Shown: positions 44,652 through 64,000 of the stretch, in pieces | How the letters are laid out: each line of letters starts with the position of its first letter | Numbering within the stretch: the stretch's first letter is position 1 | Origin: Branchiostoma floridae | Lineage: Eukaryota > Chordata > Leptocardii > Amphioxiformes > Branchiostomatidae | Assembly: GCF_000003815.2 (NCBI RefSeq) | Contig: NC_049994.1 | Coordinates: forward strand, 13,032,382-13,096,381 | Length of the DNA stretch: 64,000 nt | Direction: 5' to 3' | The notes under the pieces: generated by a model | What the model saw: the letters and a program-made list of their open reading frames with translations, nothing else | Databases searched by the model: none | What the model was told of the DNA's origin: nothing | Made by a program: the position numbers and the translations under genes

Positions 44652-45705
44652 AAACATGCCCATCAACTTACTCGGGAGTGGAATCACAAGTTGGAAGAAC
44701 ACGGAAAAGGTTAGGCAAGTAACTAGTGCAGGGGGTCCAGTCTTCCGGGTTACAGAAACAGGATCGAACCAGACTACAAACCTTGTCTCGACAAATGGAA
44801 GGAAAATCATAGGTGGGAGATAGTGCGGTCCAAAAAGGTTACCCACCTCCGTGAAGGGGGTTCTCAAGAGTCAAGTCCAAATCGCATCCCGCATTCGTAT
44901 CCGTACAAGGTGCTCGAGGTCGAAAACACAGAGGGGCGTGATCACATCTTTTACTGTACATCAACATTGGAACCATTTAAAGTTAGGCTCTTTTGATCAT
45001 TGCGAAAGATCAAACAGAAGCTAATCAATGGGGGAAGGAGATAGCAGAACTCTACCTCCACCGGCCCTGATCAGACCTGTATTTCGCAGTTCTTTTGGAC
45101 TCGTATCGTGTGCAAAGTAACCACCATGCCTCGGAGCTTTGCTCTGGCGTTCCCCTCGCCGGCACTATGTATTTAAGCCCCCATGGGGATGAGGGGCCCT
45201 GGTGTTGTTTCAAGCCAAATGTAAATTGTCGGCAATTAAAAGCCTTGAGTATTTTTCATCCCGGGCAAGTAGCCCGCACCAGCATCATAGTCCTATAACA
45301 AGGCATATAATTTGGGTGTCCATACCTGGACTGGGGTGGTGTACAGTAGCCAAGTTTTGCACACACGTTGCCGAAATGACTAAGTAGACGTTAATGTACA
45401 GTAATAGATATGATCACCCCGCTCTCTATGATCTTGACCCCTATCACATAGTACGGAATCGAAAACAGTATACGATCTAGACTTAACTCTTCAGAACTCT
45501 CCTCAACGAAGATAAGTATCCTTTAGGACAACACGACCTCCTGCCTATGATTTTCTTTTCATTTGTTGAGACAACGTTTGTCGTCCAGTCCCATCCCGGT
45601 GCTGCAACCCACAAGGCTGGAGCCCCTGCCCTGGTTACTTGCCTAGCGTTTCCTGTTTTCTTCCTCCTTGCGATTGAACTCCTCAGCAAGTTGATTGACA
45701 TGTTT
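44652..45705. mobile_element. long-TIR element, copy 2 (~1.05 kb)
   Basis: The left ~230 bp (aaacatgcccatcaactta..., ggcaagtaactagtgcaggg, gtctcgacaaatg) is mirrored by the right ~230 bp ending ttgattgacatgttt, with moderate divergence. The interior matches copy 1 and holds TATTTAAGCCCCCATGGGGA, a possible promoter or hairpin. No transposase, so non-autonomous. Confidence 0.7.
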
Positions 45706-47278
45706 ATGAAAAAGACAATAAATCGTTAAGTAGGCATTTTGTATTCTGTGCTAATCTTGCACCTCATTATGCTTTTTTTGTTAAATTGTTTTGTAACCAT
45801 AATTAAAACAGGTAATGATTTTCGTCGGGCCAAAGAAATTTTGTAGTAAAGTTAAGAGACATAAAAGTGACGCGAAAGATGTTTCAATTTCGTCGTTTCG
45901 TGTTCCAAAGAAAAATGTAAATCCAAAGTGGGATGGAGAGGCTTTCTTCATACTTATGCGTTTATTCCTATATCTATTCAAGGGCCGAAGAGGTTTTTAA
46001 AGTAAAGTCTGAAGAGGTTTTTTAAAAGGCTGAAGAGGTTCTTAAAACTTCTTTCAATGTGAACAATGATTGATGAGAAATAAGTCAATTTGCAAGTGAA
46101 TGTGACGCTGTAATAAAGGCCAATGTCAAATGTCAACTAAAGAGTGCTTCACAGTGTTGATGCGGCGTGCAAAGTCCCCTGGTTGGAATCCTTGCGCTCG
46201 ACTGTTCGGCTGTTGTCACACATCCGGGAAGGGTTGTAGTCCTCAGGACGGGATGCTAAGTCGCAGTCCAATCACTTACAAAATATTGTACTTTATTACG
46301 ACAAAAACAGCTGATATTTGTATATACGATAAAAACTTGATATTTGTATACAAATTCATTCATTCTGTAGGTACAATGGGGTTCTACATACAAGCCATTC
46401 CTAGTTCATATATGGAGGAATGTTCTTTAATAGAAATAAAGAGTCACACAGTATGTACATGTACATCTTTTTTTATTATGTAACAAACTTGAAAGATATT
46501 CCTGGTCCTTTCTGAGACGATCCGGGATATGCCTCAGCATGTTACTATTGCATGATAGATTTATGCAAATGATCAAGTATAGACGACAATATAGTCTAGT
46601 ATTTACCCCTGTTCGGTTCGAGACTCCATGGGTAATACACTTGATTTGATGAACACCATACAGCAACCAAAATATGATTTATTTAAATTTCGTGCAACTA
46701 TCATCCACGGTGCAGACTGATTTTAAAAACAATAAAAACACGCTTAATACGATATTTGTTTGAAAGTTTTTTTTATCGCTCAATGACCACTGCCTCAGTG
46801 GACGTAACTAGGTACGTATGCTACACGGTAAAGAAAGTCACTGTTCAAAATCAGTCTATCCCACATACCAAATATCACAAATCATTTCACAACTTCTTGA
46901 GTTATGCCATGAAACGGTACATAACGCCGCCGCCGCTGCTGCATGCCTGCATTCAGTTCAGCTACATTACGCTTGCGATAGAATTACATACTATAACGTA
47001 CGAAATTACTGTATATATAAGCACGTTTGCAGCGCGCGATATATGGTCTTGTCAGAAGCGCAGAACTGGGTGAAAGATGACGTGGAGAAAGAAGGGTGGG
47101 AGAGGAAGGTTGGGAATAAATTTAAGGTTGTTGAGATAGGACAGGGAGGAGTAAGTAACAAAGCTTGGGTGGGGGAAGGGGTAGAGAGAAGGGTGGGGTA
47201 AAGACGGGTGTGGTAAAGAAGGGTGGGAAAAAGAAGAGATGGGGGGGGGAGTGAAATAAAGGAAGTAATGTGACTTAC
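45706..47278. other. intergenic DNA
   Basis: No gene seen. Short local repeats (gaagaggttttta near 46000) and a purine-rich tract of gaagggtgggag units at about 47080-47260. Confidence 0.45.
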
Positions 47279-47386
47279 CTGGTTCTTCTATTCTCAAAGC
47301 GGATGTAAGGATACAGCTCTAGAGGCGAATGATTCAGAGAGTGCAATACTTTAAGGCATAGAAAGGCGTACTTAATGTTGTGATAG
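47279..47386 (-). CDS. possible orphan internal coding exon
   Basis: On the minus strand a strong acceptor (tttttttttcgccag) and a strong donor (CAG|GTAAGTCA) bound 108 nt. Only one frame is open, giving 35 full codons that include YAFLCLKVLHSLNHSPLELY followed by PYIRFENRR. The mix of hydrophobic and charged residues looks protein-like. I cannot recognise the family or find partner exons nearby, so this could be one exon of a larger minus-strand gene or a chance match. Confidence 0.35.
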
Positions 47387-47429
47387 CTGGCGAAAAAAAA
47401 AACCCACACAGACTGGGCTGGATCCTTAC

Positions 47430-47818
47430 ATCTGCTTGGAGACTAGGTTTCGATGTCTTTGTACCACTGTGGAGCGTCAGGCAGTCAGGAAACATATCAG
47501 CGTTAAGGAGCTGCGTTTTCTCCTTTCTTCCATGGTTTCACACTGGCGATCTGACAAAGAAACAATTATCACAAAAGTTGTCAGCAAATGATCGAGGAAA
47601 ATGGGTGCTAACTACAACTTTATTTACAAGCAGAGGTAAGGATCAAAGATTGCGTTTTACGCGTTTTTGCGATCTTCGGTATGTCCTATTAGTTGTACAC
47701 GCGCACATATTTACTATCACCGGCACAGTGCGTTACCATACTAGAAACAAGGCGTTAAAAATGTGGCAAAATCATTCGTAAAACACAACGACGGATCTTT
47801 TAAATCTGCTTGGAGATT
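47430..47818. repeat. two copies of the ATCTGCTTGGAGA motif
   Basis: The motif at 47430 and 47804 is in the same orientation and matches the MITE ends at 1337-1476. The intervening ~370 bp shows no gene. Confidence 0.4.
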
Positions 47819-48254
47819 TATTAGTGCAGCAGGTAACTTTTCAAAACAATTAACATCAATGGCTGCAACATCATGAAATCACAATGCGGGAATTGTATTC
47901 GACATGAAATATATAGAGGAATTTTTTGTTAATATGAATGTTTTGATTAAAATGTTCGATCTAAATTATCCCGTCCGTTTCACTATATACTAGTATTCTA
48001 ACACGAACTAGAGAATAGCAGTCCATATGTGAATAACGAGAAAAGAATCATTCAATGCTTGACGATGAAACATGGTCAAGCTACGTAAGGTCCCTTGACC
48101 GTCGTAAGTGCGAACAACAATTGTCAACATGGTGGACAAGTTCGGTTGTCATGACAACATCTCCGAGATCAAAACCCTTTTTACTGATATGCAAATGAAT
48201 GAATACCGAAAGTTATTCCTTCACGACTGTTGATGTAACCTATTTCAAATCGTA

Positions 48255-49135
48255 TCTTGGCAACATTGCTCGTGCAACGGCGAGCAAATTCAATAGTACT
48301 AACTGTAACGACATAGGAAAAAGTTGACCGTGGGTTGAATCGAAAATCTGAAAACCCTTCCCTACCTGTTACCTAACTGTATACTCGAAGCAGCATTCCA
48401 TCAATTTGCATAACAAAACAACTTTGTATTTGGACAAGCACGTGCGCGAGTGCACCCATCCAACGTAATTACAACTGGCTGCAGTTTAATAGAGAGGAAT
48501 TTGTCTTTTAAAACTCGTTCGGAAATGTTCTACTCAGACCCTGAACAAGAAGATAGATTGTGGACATGTAACGACCGTGTAATGGCGTGCAAATTCAATT
48601 CACTAAACGACATAGGAAAAAGCTGACCGTAGATTGACTTGAAAAATTAAAAGTCCTTCCCTACCTATATTCGAAGTAGCATTCCACTATTTGCATATCA
48701 AAACAAGTTGGCATTTGGAGAAGAACGTGCGCGCGTGCGCCCCTCCAACGTAATTACGTCTGGCTGCAGTTTAATAGAAAGGAATTTGTCTTTTAAAACG
48801 CGTTCGAAAATATTCTACTGACACGCTGAACAAGAAGATGAATTGTGGACATGTAACGACCGTGTAATGGCGTGCAAATTCACTAGTTCACTAAACGACA
48901 TAGGAAAAAGTTGACCGTGGATTGACTTCAAAATTTAAAAGTCCTTCCCTACCTATACTCGAAGTAGCATTCCACGAATTAGCATATCAAAGCAACCTCG
49001 AATTAGGAGATGCACGTGCGTCCCTACAACTTTAATAACTACAAATGGCTGCAGTTAGAAAGGAAGTTGTCTTTTAAAACACATTCGGAAATGTTCTACT
49101 GACACGCTGAACAAGAAGATAAATAGTGGAATTGC
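48255..49135 (+). repeat. three-copy tandem repeat, ~290-300 bp unit
   Basis: The anchor gacataggaaaaag recurs at 48310, 48609 and 48897, each followed by (t/c)tgaccgt..., gtccttccctacct, gcattcca, ggctgcagttt and tgaacaagaaga. Copies differ by substitutions and small indels. Confidence 0.9.
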
Positions 49136-49632
49136 TTCTTACTTGTTCTGAGGGAAGCAGAATGAAGTGCTGACATTGTTTGACCCGGACTTCGCGTCGA
49201 AGTAGGAGACTGGGTGCGTTGCACGTGTGTCCGCTTGCCAATGAAAACAAAGAATGCCCATTAGAAAAATACACAACGCAACATTTACAGTTTCCGAAGA
49301 ATGCGTGGCTACAATGAAATACTTGTTGGAAATGAAGTCTCTAGACGTCTCAGACTGGAGTTCATGTAATAACCAACACAATTTCTCTACCCCCTAGAAG
49401 TGACGCATTCGTCTTCTTCTTTCTTCCTCTTCTTCTTAGAAAAATGCACCGTCTTGTTTACTTGAGCTATTTGCCCAAAGTTTCAATTTCTAACCATTCA
49501 GGGAAACACCCAAGACATGAAAATTGTACAGCTGGGATTACATTAAGTCGACGATATTCTTTTCAAAAACAAAACTAGGCGCTTCATTTTTGTGTAAAAA
49601 CGAAAAGAAAATTTTTTAGGCTTCAAGCTTAC

Positions 49633-49880
49633 CTGCCTGGCACTGCACGCTCACGGTGTCCCACTTTTGAATCCGGAGTAATCCAACGGTTCATCCAAGC
49701 TCCTCACGAAACTTTGTCCGTCCATCATTGCCCACGCTGTTCCAGAAGCTTTTCCCCGCAATATTTGTGGAAAACATCCGCGAAAATGTGGAGAAAATGT
49801 ACATTTTTTAGACATTTTGGGAGCTGAAATTTTGAAAACGGCACGTCCACAGACCACGCTTCGGAAAGAATTCAGCACCT
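49633..49880 (-). other. possible first exon of a minus-strand transcript
   Basis: GC-richer than its surroundings; on the minus strand it ends in a good donor (GCCAGGCAG|GTAAGCTTG). A frame opening ATGATGGACGGACAAAG stops before the donor, so the exon would be non-coding or the frame a chance one. It could be upstream of the orphan exon at 47.3 kb. Weak. Confidence 0.25.
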
Positions 49881-50327
49881 GGTGAACCTGGTGGCACCGT
49901 GGCGGGAAATTTGAATATCACGTGACGTGATTGGACAAGGGGCGGGCGTGATTGGCTCACTAAGGATGATTGAGTCAAATAACTTTATGACATTCTTACA
50001 ACTTACAAGGTGATCTTACGTAAATACATTATATATTATCTCTGCACTTTTATCCCATTGGGTCAAAGCAAGGAACTCGTGTAAGTCTGATTAAGCGAAA
50101 AATAAAACTTTGTTGTTGTTTTTGTGGTTGTAAAACAACTTTGGATATATCACAGGATATATCCATGCAAGCAGTTTCTGATATGATAAAGTTATGATGT
50201 TATGCAAATTAGGCGAATCTGATAACATTCTTGGTGAAGGTATATGGGTCGTCGGAACTTTTGTTCAATTGTTCCTTTCATTCTTCCATTTATATCATTC
50301 ACTAAATCATCATTTGTTCATCATACC

Positions 50328-51380
50328 CACCCCCACCTAACTCCTTCTGCTTTTCCCCCTACCCGTTCTCCTTTTCCCCCGGACTTCCCCTTAACCCCCG
50401 CTGTACTTCTGCTGTGCCCCCGTCCTTCTTCTTGGCCCCCGGTGTAATTCTGCTTGCCCCCCGCCCTTCTGCTTAACCCCCAATGGCCGCCGTCAACCCG
50501 AATTTCACGTAGTCGACACGAAAATCGTTCAGAAAGCAACAATCACGGTCGCGCCACGGAACATAAAATAAACTATTCTCTGGGACACATTCTGGCCACC
50601 TTTCTGCTGAAGAGGCGTTTCAGTACTCCTTCCCCAGTNNNNNNNNNNNNNNNNNNNNNNNNNNNNNNNNNNNNNNNNNNNNNNNNNNNNNNNNNNNNNN
50701 NNNNNNNNNNNNNNNNNNNNNNNNNNNNNNNNNNNNNNNNNNNNNNNNNNNNNNNNNNNNNNNNNNNNNNNNNNNNNNNNNNNNNNNNNNNNNNNNNNNN
50801 NNNNNNNNNNNNNNNNNNNNNNNNNNNNNNNNNNNNNNNNNNNNNNNNNNNNNNNNNNNNNNNNNNGCACATGTATTCTCGAGATTGCGCTCGATTTTTT
50901 CGACTCCACGTGGTACAGAGGTGCCCAGGTCTGTTTGCCATACCATAGGCTATATGAGACCGTGTATCGTTGCCGTGCAGGGTGTTAGGCACGACTTTCG
51001 TGTGAGTACCCAATGCTGACCGGGCGGATACATACGCCCTTCACCGAGAGGGCGAGCTTTTTCAGTTCAGACTGGGAAGGAGTTGTGAAACGCCACTCGG
51101 CAGAAAGGTGGCCCAGAATGTGTCCTAGAGAATAGGCTATTTCATGTTCCGTGGCGCGACCGTGATTGTTGCTTTCTGAACGATTTTCGTGTCGACTACG
51201 TGAAATTCGGGTTGACGGCGGCCATTGGGGGTTAAGCAGAAGGGCGGGGGGCAAGCAGAATTACACCGGGGGCCAAGAAGAAGGACGGGGACACAGCAGA
51301 AGTACAGCGGGGGTTAAGGAGAAGTCCGGGGGAAAAGGAGAACGGGTAGGGGGAAAAGCAGAAGGAGTTAGGTGGGGGTG
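50328..51380. mobile_element. palindromic element with ~310-bp arms and a 6-bp target duplication
   Basis: The left arm begins CACCCCCACCTAACTCCTTC and runs through ccccgtccttcttcttggcc and gccgccgtcaacccg; the right arm is its complement, ending gttaggtgggggtg. CATACC flanks both ends (50322-50327, 51381-51386). The centre contains a 228-N gap. The arms differ slightly (cactaaactattc region versus aatgtgtcctagag). No coding sequence. Confidence 0.85.
50639..50866. other. assembly gap (228 N)
   Basis: Gap inside the palindromic element. Confidence 0.99.
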
Positions 51381-51550
51381 CATACCGTGCATTTCATTTA
51401 TCAAGCGAAGGCGTTCATTTCTTCATGCATTCTTTGATATAATGCACTGGTTTCTCAGTGAACGGATTATTCAATACAAACACCAATGATATAGTTTCAC
51501 AGCTTTTATTCACATCAAATAACATAACATGTATGGTGATACATAATAAG

Positions 51551-51764
51551 TAATCTCCAAGCAGATTATCCTACAATGGCATATGATAGTACCAAACTGG
51601 CCAAGGAGTGTAGTCAGCCAAGAGGTGTCCATTTGCCATATAGGAGCCAAACGCACTCCCAGGCCGGCTTGACTCCTCTGCCAGCTTTTAGTACACATGT
51701 ACTACTTGTATCTTATGCTACCCTAGATATGATGATGATGCTACCCTAGGATCTGCTTGGAGCA
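51551..51764. repeat. inverted MITE ends (TCTCCAAGCAGAT family)
   Basis: taatctccaagcagattatc on the left is mirrored by ctaggatctgcttggagcat on the right, the same terminal motif as the intron 1 MITE of the FASTKD4-like gene. It ends right at the presumed SMARCE1 first exon. Confidence 0.5.
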
Positions 51765-51769
51765 TGCAG

Positions 51770-51867
51770 GGCTGCCGACTGGCGGACATGTTAAGAACTG
51801 CAACACACGCGGAGATTTGTGGGATAGCTACTGCCGCTATTCCGCTCCTTGGTGATTTTGTGGGAAG
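51770..51867 (+). other. probable non-coding first exon of SMARCE1
   Basis: A GC-richer stretch (ctgccgctattccgctcctt) ends in a strong donor, GGGAAG|GTAAGTC. The next exon (52908-52966) starts after TCCGCAG and carries the ATG only seven bases before its donor, so an upstream 5' UTR exon is required. The 5' limit is a guess. Confidence 0.5.
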
Positions 51868-52794
51868 GTAAGTCGAGATTTTCGGCTACTTTTGTGCGTA
51901 TTTTTGACTAAGGTCAGGATAGATTCAGCAATGGTGACTTATTGATGTCAGTAGAAGACTTTTGAGTAGATTTTCTGGTGTTTTGGCGGAAAGGTATGCG
52001 GAAAGCCCCGTAGCTAACGGTACGATCAGAACAAAAGATTTGGGCCGGTGGGGAGGGGGGCATGCATGCAAGCACCTTTTGTGATACTATCAAAATATCT
52101 TTTGATTTTAGTTACTATACCGTATACGTCAAGATAATCAACTTTTTGACAATATCTATGTGTTTGGATCATGACTTGATAACATTGGCTACCAAATTTA
52201 GAAGAGAAAGAGACTTATACATTATAATAGGTGACATGCAGCAGCAGTAAAGTAGAAGCTAGCCGGCATGGGACAAAGCCAAAGGAGCTTTTATTTTTGC
52301 CAACCAGGAGACATAGAAAACACATTAAGCTGTCTTAAAACAAGTTACTGAATACCGTCATGATCACTGTAAGTGTAGATCTAAATTTATAGTGCCATGA
52401 TGTGTAGAGGTAGCTGCAAAAATAGCCTGAGGCTATAATTTGTATAATTTGGTTCCATATATTGATATTTTTTATTGCTTTGATGGCAGAATATTGAATA
52501 CACATGTATTAGTCTGGAAGCAGAGAAATGCGATTTATGCATTCACTTGAAATGTAGTCAAGGGTACTAATTGGGTCTAAATCACAGTCATTGTCACAGC
52601 ATGGTAATACGGTTCAAAAAGGCATTCTGAAGTACATTGAAGAAATATTCATTCTCCAAAATAATGCAGGGAGTAAGAAACAAATGTTTCAATCATGGGG
52701 ACAGAGGGCTCATGTTAGCTCTAGAGCCGAGGAGTTGGGCTGTATAGGCCCTGGAAACAGTCTAGTAGTATCCAGGCTATCATTGAGGCAAACT

Positions 52795-52849
52795 GGAGAT
52801 AGAAATTCTATCTCCTGGAATCCATCTATTCTGAATAGATGGATTCCAG
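52795..52849. repeat. two adjacent perfect hairpins
   Basis: GGAGATAGAA/TTCTATCTCC around one base, then CTGGAATCCATCTATTC with its exact complement around one base. They lie in SMARCE1 intron 1, about 60 bp before the ATG exon. Confidence 0.9.
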
Positions 52850-52959
52850 GCTAACAGAACTCAGCTTTGAACTTGAAAGGGTCCCTGATTTCTGTTCTTC
52901 TCCGCAGGTTTCAGCACAGAGACCTTTCCCTTCTACTGGTGCAGGTTTACAGCCAAGTT

Positions 52960-62179
<9,220 letters not shown>

Positions 62180-64000
62180 GTAAGGGGGTGTTGTGTGCTC
62201 TCAGGCTATCCCACACCACACCAATTTGTGTCCTTGGTTCATGGATATTTCAAACCAGAAATATTTAGGTGATTCTTCAATAATAGCCTGAACGCTGTTT
62301 AGAGGCTATACCCACAAAACTGGAAACGTCAGCCCAGTTAGCTGAGCTATCTCAAGGTACATTGACTAGACTGCGAGTATGGTCTTGTATGGGAGCTGTT
62401 TTCTTCTTGCCTTTTAGCTCCATTTTCGGTTTGAAATTTCCACAAACCAATTACCAAAGACACAAATTGGTGCCGTTATGTTCTTTCAGTTTGGCACTAT
62501 TTTTTCTAATCCAAGAATCATCAAGTTATATTGGTATGACTCTATTGATGTTGGGGTTGTTCGATAAAGAATTCAGTCAAAATGCTCTGGAGCATATGTA
62601 TATGCAGAAAGGAAAATATTTGATGTCTGTTTTTTTTGTACTTTGGTATATTTTGGTTGGTGATCCTGTACTGTTTGATAGGTTTTTCATGTACTGCACT
62701 ATTTTGGATTGTATTGTGTGATATCAATGTTCTTGAAAAGAAATACACGAATGCCAAGAATTTTGCTAGAAGAATAACCCTTGATCCCATTTTAAAATAC
62801 AAGATGAATTTTCATTTTTGACCCATCAACCCCGACCTTTATCATTTCATGTGACCTGACATTGACCCTTAACCTGCATGTGCATCCAATCTTAAATGTA
62901 GATACCTTTTTCTCTCTATACCAGCTTTTCTATTCCTCCATGCTCCATTCTTATATGAGTACATATAAGTTGTAGCTGTGTACCAATTTTGACATTGACT
63001 CCATAGTCTAATGTTAGTTAGACATGGCTGATGGCCTTTCATTTCTTTCACATGCATGTACAACCTTCTCCCATTAATATATCTTGTTCTTTCTATACCA
63101 GCCTTTCTATCCCTCTATGCTCTATCCTTGCATGAGTACATATAAATAGGATTATGTATAAAATTTCAATTAAGACTAACTTAAATGTCAGTGTGTTAAA
63201 CATTAGCTGTCAGCCTTTCCTTTATTTTGCCTGCAAATGCATGTATATCTATATGAAGATTTCAGGCACTGCACATTTTGTTGCACAGTATTACATGTTT
63301 CCTCTATGCTGTTTCTTGCATGCCTTCAATTTTACTACAGCCTCAAAACTTCATGTATTTAGCATTTGATATGTAAAAGACATTTCAGCTTACCCATTTT
63401 CCAAACTCTCATCTGCCCATGTCATTGTTACTGATATCCACACTCAAGTCATGCATTTTGTGTCTTTGTGTCAGCTTTTCCACGCCATACCATCTTTCCT
63501 GGTCCCACCTTTTTTTTTGCAACTCCTCAGGGACAGAGCCTTTGCTTCTATCAAGGAGGTTGAAAAAAGGAACCTCCTTGCTTCTATCAGTTTGTAAATG
63601 GTGATAGAGTCTACAGGTTTCTTCCAAACTGACCTCATCTTTTCTTCCAGCCTCTGATATTATGAAACAGAGATGGTTATCATCCTGCTCTTCTGTTTTC
63701 CGTAGCTGTGAGCATCAACTGACTACATAATGGACATTTCACACTTTTTGGCAAGAACTCAGGGGTGGAGGCATTTTAGATACTATCATCAAATAGATTG
63801 TGTATCTTCTTGTGTGCACCACTTTATAGTTTTTGCAGCATATAGATGCCTTTAATATGAAAACAATGCAATGAATATATTCATGGTCAGTTGCTGCTCT
63901 CAGATGTATTTTCACTGTATCACTTATTTTCATGGTGAAGTTAAAGCATTCAACATTGGTGGAAACAATTTCAGCAATGTGCACATAAACTTGTATTCTC
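62180..64000 (+). other. SMARCE1 intron, running off the window
   Basis: No further SMARCE1 exon found. Contains a two-copy ~180-bp tandem duplication (about 62895-63260; ctataccagc at 62917 and 63096). Confidence 0.6.

Noticed and set aside
47380-47781. 133-codon plus-strand frame near the MITE-like motifs
   Set aside because: No recognisable features, no splice-consistent neighbours; it overlaps the better-supported minus-strand exon edge and repeat motifs.
51510-51698. 62-codon minus-strand frame near the SMARCE1 promoter
   Set aside because: It lies across the MITE-type inverted ends and has no splice or homology support.

Overview
The window is animal nuclear DNA: multi-exon genes with GT-AG introns, AATAAA-type poly(A) signals, blocks of N (scaffold gaps), a pogo-family transposon and many minisatellites. 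Gene content (a BAF57/SMARCE1 orthologue, a FASTKD4-like gene, and extracellular protease-inhibitor-domain genes including one joining WAP, Kunitz and NTR domains) fits an invertebrate deuterostome, most likely a lancelet (Branchiostoma). That assignment is inference, not proof. All exon models were read by eye from splice signals and reading-frame phase.

Layout. 0.1-5.0 kb (+): a complete 7-exon FASTKD4/TBRG4-like gene for a mitochondrial RNA-processing protein, with MITEs in introns 1 and 6. 6.1-8.9 kb (+): a complete 6-exon gene for a 302-residue protein I do not recognise, with minisatellites in introns 1 and 2. 9.6-16.3 kb: a 26-bp minisatellite split by foreign DNA, chiefly a 5.16-kb pogo/Tigger-like transposon with matching TIRs, TA target duplications and an intact 581-residue transposase on the minus strand. 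16.56-18.6 kb (+): 3' part of a gene with two thyroglobulin type-1 domains. 20.97-27.04 kb (+): a complete secreted WAP-Kunitz-NTR gene whose signal-peptide exon is tandemly duplicated. 28.17-28.70 kb (-): a convergent two-exon gene for a 92-residue secreted peptide precursor with an arginine block followed by an acidic region.

29.3-41.1 kb is one giant inverted repeat (about 11.8 kb). Each arm carries the same ordered modules: a 27-bp tandem array, a short unique block, a 41-bp array, a 1.4-kb unique block, and a 32-bp array facing the centre. Copy numbers differ between the arms. Its outer edge merges with a family of long-TIR elements found again at 41.1-43.3 and 44.65-45.7 kb, one of which carries a nested 1.09-kb transposon. 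45.7-51.4 kb is gene-poor: a possible orphan minus-strand coding exon, a three-copy ~290-bp tandem repeat, and a 1.06-kb palindromic element with a 6-bp target duplication.

51.8-64 kb (+): the 5' half of SMARCE1/BAF57, including the complete HMG box, running off the right edge. A degraded duplicate of its first HMG exon lies just upstream of the real one.

The genes do not form one pathway. The two adjacent plus-strand genes at 16.6-27 kb both encode cysteine-rich extracellular domains of protease-inhibitor families and may form a local cluster. FASTKD4 and SMARCE1 are ordinary conserved cellular genes. About a third of the window is tandem or inverted repeat.
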